From Candidatus Melainabacteria bacterium (GTDB lineage: Bacteria > Cyanobacteriota > Vampirovibrionia > Obscuribacterales > Obscuribacteraceae), in assembly GCA_016212515.1 (NCBI GenBank), contig JACRFZ010000029.1, positions 88,634-152,633 on the forward strand: a DNA stretch of 64,000 nucleotides. The letters run 5' to 3'. This document shows, piece after piece, positions 63,020 through 64,000 of this stretch; the first letter of the stretch is position 1, and each line of letters opens with the position of its first letter. The translations under genes were made by a program, and so were the position numbers. Below the pieces are notes generated by a model. The model did no database searches and had not been told where the DNA came from. It saw nothing but the letters and a program-made list of their open reading frames with translations.

Positions 63020-64000
63020 TGAAAGGACGGTACCGTGCGGCTAACGGCAACATCATGCTCTTGACCGTAGCCATAGCCTGCTTTGTGATTCTACCGACGA
63101 TTATGACCACGAGTCAGATTGCGCTCTATTACATTGACAGAACCCGCTCGCAGAGCTGCGTGGAAGCAGCCTGCTTGCTGGCTGCCAATGACCTGTCGCG
63201 CATCTTCATCGATGATCCGCATTTCGGCTTTGTTTCGCTCAGCAACTATCCACCAGTAGGTAAGGCCACCGCCGCCGAGGACGGTGAGCCCTTACCGGTG
63301 ATCGGCATCAACACACTCGTGGGCACGGTCCGTCAGAACACAATTGTTGCCGAAGAACTCGGCAACCACTACATGGCCAGACTGGCAGAGGAGGACAGAA
63401 CCCACCTTGACGAGACCATAAAGAAACTGAACGGGGCCCTTTCCAGGGCCCTGGAGGAGGACAAGAATGTCGGCTTGGAGGACATTCACGGTAACAAAAT
63501 AGATCCCATGAAAGACGTCAAAGCCCTCTTGCAAGCGACCCTGCCCGACAATCTCACAGTCGAATCCGTGGAAATGGAAACCGGCTGGTTGCAAGAGGGC
63601 ACGGAATCCACCCAGGACATCCCCAAACCCTATCACCTTGCCCGGGTTAAACCGGAACAGATACATCGGGGCAAGTACAAACCATTCATAAATATCCCAG
63701 CCGGTCGCCACTCTTTCACTTTTGCCGGTCTGGCGGAAAACTCCAGTCAGGTCAATCCTGTTCTCTTCCAGGAGCAAGACAAGAAACACATCTGCTCAAT
63801 CGTTCGCCTCAAATGCGTGGTTTCATTGAAGAACATGGAGAATTCCTTTCTCTCTTTCGGTCTGGGCGAAAAGCCCAAAATCACCTGCGTGGCTTGCTGT
63901 CAACCCTTCTGCCTGCCGGATATCGGTCCGAAAGGCGCCATGACCCTGCGCTTCACCCGTGGTCCGGTGCCTGGTCTATCCTCATGGAAGGAATTCCTGG
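63020..64000 (+). CDS. TadG-like pilus-assembly/secretion protein (partial)
   Basis: An open frame of 327 codons runs to the right edge. GGGAGG precedes the ATG, which lies nine bases after the glucanase stop, so the genes are probably coupled. The N-terminus, AANGNIMLLTVAIACFVILP, then a helix with TRSQSCVEAACLLAANDLSRI, is the pattern of TadE/TadG-type proteins with one N-terminal membrane helix. The exported part is long, with a Cys cluster (CVACCQPFC) near the edge. A Tat/Flp-pilus-like or envelope role is inferred. Confidence 0.65.

Overview
The window looks like chromosome from a Gram-negative-type (diderm) bacterium of roughly balanced GC content. It has a TolC-like outer-membrane factor, lipoproteins with lipoboxes, an RlpA-type protein, many secreted proteins of unknown function, and two serine/threonine kinases with extracytoplasmic leucine-rich repeats (LRRs). 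My best guess is an uncultured lineage such as the Obscuribacterales (Vampirovibrionia/Melainabacteria). This rests on the overall protein repertoire and not on a marker gene; no rRNA or tRNA gene was recognised. GTG and TTG starts with good ribosome binding sites are frequent.

Layout. 0-1.7 kb: queuosine-precursor genes queF-queC-queD on the minus strand, queD cut by the left edge. 1.8-9.6 kb: mostly single genes: a secreted hydrolase, a Cys-rich DUF326/Csp-like protein, RlpA, a stress cluster (CsbD, YflT-like, ferritin-like) with strong hairpins, an Rdx-type CxxC protein and a HAD hydrolase. 9.6-14.4 kb: xanthine dehydrogenase operon xdhA-xdhB-xdhC on the minus strand. 14.6-19.5 kb: two tandem kinase-TM-LRR genes. 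19.5-22.8 kb: a UMF1-type transporter and two secreted proteins. 22.8-24.7 kb: about 1.9 kb without a convincing gene.

24.7-44.9 kb is accessory in character. It holds a 1,939-residue RHS protein with a nuclease-like C-terminal tip, a small convergent gene beside that tip, a detached 40-residue YD-repeat ORF, a serine resolvase and a degenerate piece of a second resolvase about 11 kb away, a DUF2625 gene, and a complete RND efflux operon. The efflux adaptor carries about 22 EAKPPxx heptads on what should be its cytoplasmic side.

44.9-64 kb: a LysM protein, two Hsp20 genes, a TPR/zinc-ribbon/SAF fusion, two secreted LRR proteins that share a module with the kinase ectodomains, a tandem UspA protein, hydrolases, a CPHDCPDTC-type molybdoenzyme with an overlapping lipoprotein, a DoxX-like protein, several secreted proteins, and at the right edge a secreted GH5 glucanase with a Pro-Thr linker and coiled-coil tail. 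The glucanase has a structured 5' leader and is followed nine bases later by a TadG-like gene cut by the window edge.

The strongest new observation is the shared module (a Phe/Tyr-Pro box, then a conserved Pro 34-35 residues later, then LRRs) in the two kinases and the two secreted proteins. It suggests one surface sensing or ligand family. Next are the RHS nuclease-like tip and the heptad-extended efflux adaptor.
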